Assembly (NCBI GenBank): GCA_020722815.1
Contig: DYKB01000014.1
Span: 1-64,000, forward strand
Direction of reading: 5' to 3'
From: Caldithrix sp.
GTDB taxonomy: Bacteria > Zhuqueibacterota > Zhuqueibacteria > Thermofontimicrobiales > Sulfurfontimicrobiaceae
Length of the DNA stretch: 64,000 bases
Positions 61,574 to 64,000 of this stretch are shown in pieces (position 1 is the stretch's first letter; each line of letters starts with the position of its first letter). The notes under the pieces were generated by a model that saw nothing but the letters and a program-made list of their open reading frames with translations, made no database searches and was not told where the DNA came from. The position numbers and the translations under genes are program-made.

Positions 61574-62497
61574 GTGACGCAAAAGAAAATCATTATCACC
61601 GGGGGGACCGGTTTCATTGGAAAAACGCTGACCCAATGCTTACTAAATAAGGGTTTTAAGGTCGTAATTCTGACACGTCGTCCTGAATCTGTTAAATCAG
61701 ATGATAATGCAGTAAAATTGGTAAAATGGGATGGTAGAACCGTCACCGATTGGGCTGCTGAAATTGAAAATGCAACGGCTATCATTAATCTCGCCGGTGC
61801 CAGCATTGCCGGGGGAATCTGGACAAAAAGTTATAAAAATTTGATTTTACAAAGCCGCATTAATGCCGGCCAGGCTATCGTTTCCGCTATTCGAACGGTG
61901 AAAAATCCGCCGGAAGTCATTATTCAGCCTTCGGGTATTGGCTACTATGGCTCGCGTGGAGATGAAATCCTTGCTGAAACCGCAACGGCTGGTTCCGGCT
62001 TTTTGGCCGATATTGCACAAAAATGGGAAACCTGTATTGATGGCGTTACGGAAAAGTCTGTCCGCTTGATAAAATTGCGAATTGGCTTGGTATTGGGGAA
62101 AGGTGGCGGCTTTTTATCCCTGGTAAAACTGCCATTTTATTTTTTTATGGGGGGCCATTTGGGTTCCGGCGAACAGTGGCTTTCCTGGATTCATCTGGAA
62201 GATCTGGTAACTGCCATTATCTATCTCGTTGAAAATAAAAATAGTAAGGGGGTCTTTAATTTATCTTCACCGCAACCTGAAAAAGCGCGTGATTTTTTTA
62301 AAACATTGAGTGAGGTGATACATCGTCCCTCCTGGTTGCATGTTCCGGAATTTGTTTTACGGTCACTTTTGGGGGAGATGGCACAGGAACTTTTACTATC
62401 TAGCCAGCGAGTCAGCCCGGAACGCTTATTAAACTCAGATTTTCAATTTAAATTGGGTGAACTTAAATCCGCCTTGCAGAATATTTTACTAAACTAA
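61574..62497 (+). CDS. TIGR01777-family NAD(P)-binding epimerase (YfcH-like)
   Basis: 307 aa from the GTG at 61574 (GGGAGG 6 bp upstream); an ATG 15 bp earlier would cover that site. An extended short-chain dehydrogenase fold: GGTGFIG (residues 10-16) binds the dinucleotide, IINLAGASIAGG and PSGIGYYGSRGDE are the family marks, and a C-terminal DUF1731-like segment follows (VPEFVLRSLLGEMAQELLLSSQRVSPERLLNSDF). Substrate unknown. It lies in a row with the receiver-DUF4388 gene and the 52-aa gene, and is followed by a lipoprotein gene after 3 bp. Confidence 0.92.
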   Translation: MTQKKIIITGGTGFIGKTLTQCLLNKGFKVVILTRRPESVKSDDNAVKLVKWDGRTVTDWAAEIENATAIINLAGASIAGGIWTKSYKNLILQSRINAGQAIVSAIRTVKNPPEVIIQPSGIGYYGSRGDEILAETATAGSGFLADIAQKWETCIDGVTEKSVRLIKLRIGLVLGKGGGFLSLVKLPFYFFMGGHLGSGEQWLSWIHLEDLVTAIIYLVENKNSKGVFNLSSPQPEKARDFFKTLSEVIHRPSWLHVPEFVLRSLLGEMAQELLLSSQRVSPERLLNSDFQFKLGELKSALQNILLN

Positions 62498-62500
62498 TTT

Positions 62501-63442
62501 ATGAAATCGAAAAAAATGAAAAAGACCGATCAAAATTTCAAATTCATGATACTCTTGATGATTATTGTAGGATGTACTGAACGAAATCAGCTTCAATTTC
62601 CAGAACAAAAACCTGTTAAACTGGAGTCGTTTGCGAAAATTAAAGCCAATGAAGTGGATGAATGCTCCGGCATGGTAAAAAGCCGGCGGTTTGCTGATGT
62701 TTATTGGATTCATAATGATTCTGGTGACGAGGCCCGAATTTTTGCGATTGATGGGCAAGGTACACTTATCACGCCGGAAAATTCGCCCGATTATCAGGGT
62801 GTTCATATTACCGACGCCCGAAATATCGATTGGGAAGATCTAACCACCGACACTTCAGGCACTTTGATTATCGGGGATACCGGAAATAATGACAATCGCC
62901 GGCAAGATTTGGCAATTTATTTGCTATCAGAACCCGATCCAACCAATTCCCAGGTTTTTCCAGCCCAAAAAATACGTTTTTATTATCCCGATCAACATGA
63001 ATTTCCGCCGCAAAAACGAAATTTTGATGCAGAAGCAATATTCTGGGCAAATGGTAAAATTTATCTTTTAACCAAACATCGTAGTGATAATGATACCAAA
63101 CTTTATCGGTTTGATTCTCTTCTTGACTCAGCAACCAATCCCCTGACCTTTCTGGATAATTTTAATATTCAGGGTCAGGTGACCGCCGCCGATGCTTCAC
63201 CGGATGGTACCAAATTGGCGATTTTGACATATAATGCGATCTGGGTATTTGAAGTCGCTTCCGGTGATGATTATTTTCATGGCAAAATTAGCTGGCTTCC
63301 AATTCTTGCGGGTCAATGCGAATCCATCTGTTTTAATGGCGATGTTCTGATGGTAAGTAATGAGGGAGGCAAATTGTATCGGATTCCCCTTATGGATTTG
63401 CTTCCGATTACTGAATCCAAAATTGATCCCGGCTCAAATTAA
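62501..63442 (+). CDS. Lipoprotein, beta-propeller-like
   Basis: 313 aa. A basic N-terminus, a hydrophobic run and a lipobox (LLMIIVG-C, Cys25) mark an exported lipoprotein. The body has propeller-like repeats (VYWIHNDSGDEARIFAIDGQG, TLIIGDTGNNDNRRQDLAIYLL, KIYLLTKHRSDNDTKLYRFD, GDVLMVSNEGGKLYRIPL), with Asp/Asn-rich turns that could bind a metal. No named family recognised with certainty. It starts 3 bp after the epimerase stop, so it is likely in the same operon. Confidence 0.8.
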   Translation: MKSKKMKKTDQNFKFMILLMIIVGCTERNQLQFPEQKPVKLESFAKIKANEVDECSGMVKSRRFADVYWIHNDSGDEARIFAIDGQGTLITPENSPDYQGVHITDARNIDWEDLTTDTSGTLIIGDTGNNDNRRQDLAIYLLSEPDPTNSQVFPAQKIRFYYPDQHEFPPQKRNFDAEAIFWANGKIYLLTKHRSDNDTKLYRFDSLLDSATNPLTFLDNFNIQGQVTAADASPDGTKLAILTYNAIWVFEVASGDDYFHGKISWLPILAGQCESICFNGDVLMVSNEGGKLYRIPLMDLLPITESKIDPGSN

Positions 63443-63591
63443 TAACAGCGAAATAAAACAAAAATATTTACTTAATAAAGAGTTCAAAAAGGGCGATGAG
63501 AAAAACTTTCCGATCTCTTTAATCTCTTTGTCCAGAAAATCGTCTTTAATAATTATTTTTTAAAAATCTATTAACATCAAATCAAAAGACT

Positions 63592-64000
63592 ATGTCACGT
63601 CGAATATTCAAAAATTTAATTGATTTAATCTCCGGAACGATGTTTTCACGGATAATGGGATTCCTGCGAGAACTGGTTACGGCGTCATATTTTGGTACCG
63701 GTCGGGGAATGGATTTATTTGTCATTGCATTTACAATTCCCACATTTTTTCGCCATTTTTTGGGGGAAGATGTTGTTGAACGTGCTTTTATGCCGCCTTT
63801 TAAACGATTACTCAGTCAGGGAAATCATAAAACCGGCTGGCGTTTATTATCCTCCTGTTTTAATAGCATGTTGATACTACTGATTTTTTTTACTTTTATT
63901 CTCTATTTTTTTGCTCCCCTGATCATTATCTTTTTGGCACCTGGCCTGGACACGAAATTGATGCCGGTTGCTATTAATATGACCTACTGGATTTTACCGT
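63592..64000 (+). CDS. murJ: Lipid II flippase MurJ (MviN), cut by the window edge
   Basis: The first 136 codons are present. The N-terminus ISGTMFSRIMGFLRELVTASYFGTGRGMDLFVIAFTIPTFFRHFLGED followed by ERAFMPPFKRLL is the MurJ pattern (TM1-TM2 with the conserved Arg residues, then 'AFxPxF'). Two further hydrophobic segments follow (MLILLIFFTFILYFFAPLIIIF). MurJ moves the peptidoglycan precursor lipid II across the inner membrane. It follows the lipoprotein gene by 149 bp. The frame is open to the last base. Confidence 0.95.
   Translation, partial: MSRRIFKNLIDLISGTMFSRIMGFLRELVTASYFGTGRGMDLFVIAFTIPTFFRHFLGEDVVERAFMPPFKRLLSQGNHKTGWRLLSSCFNSMLILLIFFTFILYFFAPLIIIFLAPGLDTKLMPVAINMTYWILP

Overview
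The window is about 60% A+T, gene-dense and from a Gram-negative bacterium with an outer membrane. LptD, two GT9 heptosyltransferase-like enzymes, MurJ and several lipoproteins point to an LPS-type envelope. The CarA/CarB pair is of the kind shared by Bacteroidota and eukaryotic CAD, and there is a CarboxypepD_reg-like protein and several receiver-DUF4388 proteins. I infer a member of or near the FCB group (Calditrichota/KSB1-like); this is inference only, since no rRNA or tRNA gene is present.

Layout. 0.1-2.6 kb: two FHA proteins. 2.9-5.6 kb: glpK plus a mutarotase-like gene. 6.1-11.6 kb: two receiver-DUF4388 proteins, a stand-alone degenerate GTPase fold, a Cys-rich unknown and a membrane metallopeptidase. 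11.7-16.5 kb: GT9, TsaC, low-Mr phosphatase, GT9, DUF3108. 16.7-19.2 kb: a toxin-antitoxin island with a frameshifted PIN toxin, a TumE-type pair, an orphan DUF433 gene and a BrnT/BrnA pair. 19.2-25.5 kb: lptD, rarA, and an ECF sigma/anti-sigma operon divergent from a small membrane protein. 26.1-29.1 kb: a four-gene envelope cassette built round a membrane-tethered amidase. 29.2-37.5 kb: membrane acyltransferase, URO-D family protein, two-domain aminolipid acyltransferase, MscS channel, a CarboxypepD_reg-like gene broken by a stop codon, CoA-binding and TPR proteins. 37.6-41 kb: selB-selA. 41-53.3 kb: an AlbA_2 ATPase, an M1 peptidase, membrane proteins, TrmH-like, mutM, a D-cysteine desulfhydrase-like enzyme, a sigma-54 activator and a beta-propeller lipoprotein. 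54-60 kb: lysC-carA-carB behind a structured, attenuator-like leader. 60.6-64 kb: a third receiver-DUF4388 protein, a 52-aa small gene, a TIGR01777 epimerase, a lipoprotein and the start of murJ.

Regulation. A uniform sigma-70-type promoter (TTGACA-like, exactly 17 bp, TATATT-like) recurs at six places. The ECF sigma operon and its divergent neighbour share a second motif, TGCAAC-N16-TGTC, on both strands.

Most notable signals: (1) a small non-autonomous transposable element family with termini GTATCCGCTCAAT, three of four copies flanked by perfect 8-bp target duplications, one of which rewrote the end of a toxin gene; (2) three receiver domains that all carry Glu at the phospho-acceptor position; (3) GTPase folds without a P-loop beside them; (4) the mirrored ECF promoters; (5) the lysC leader with a possible Ile-codon leader peptide; (6) the amidase envelope cassette.
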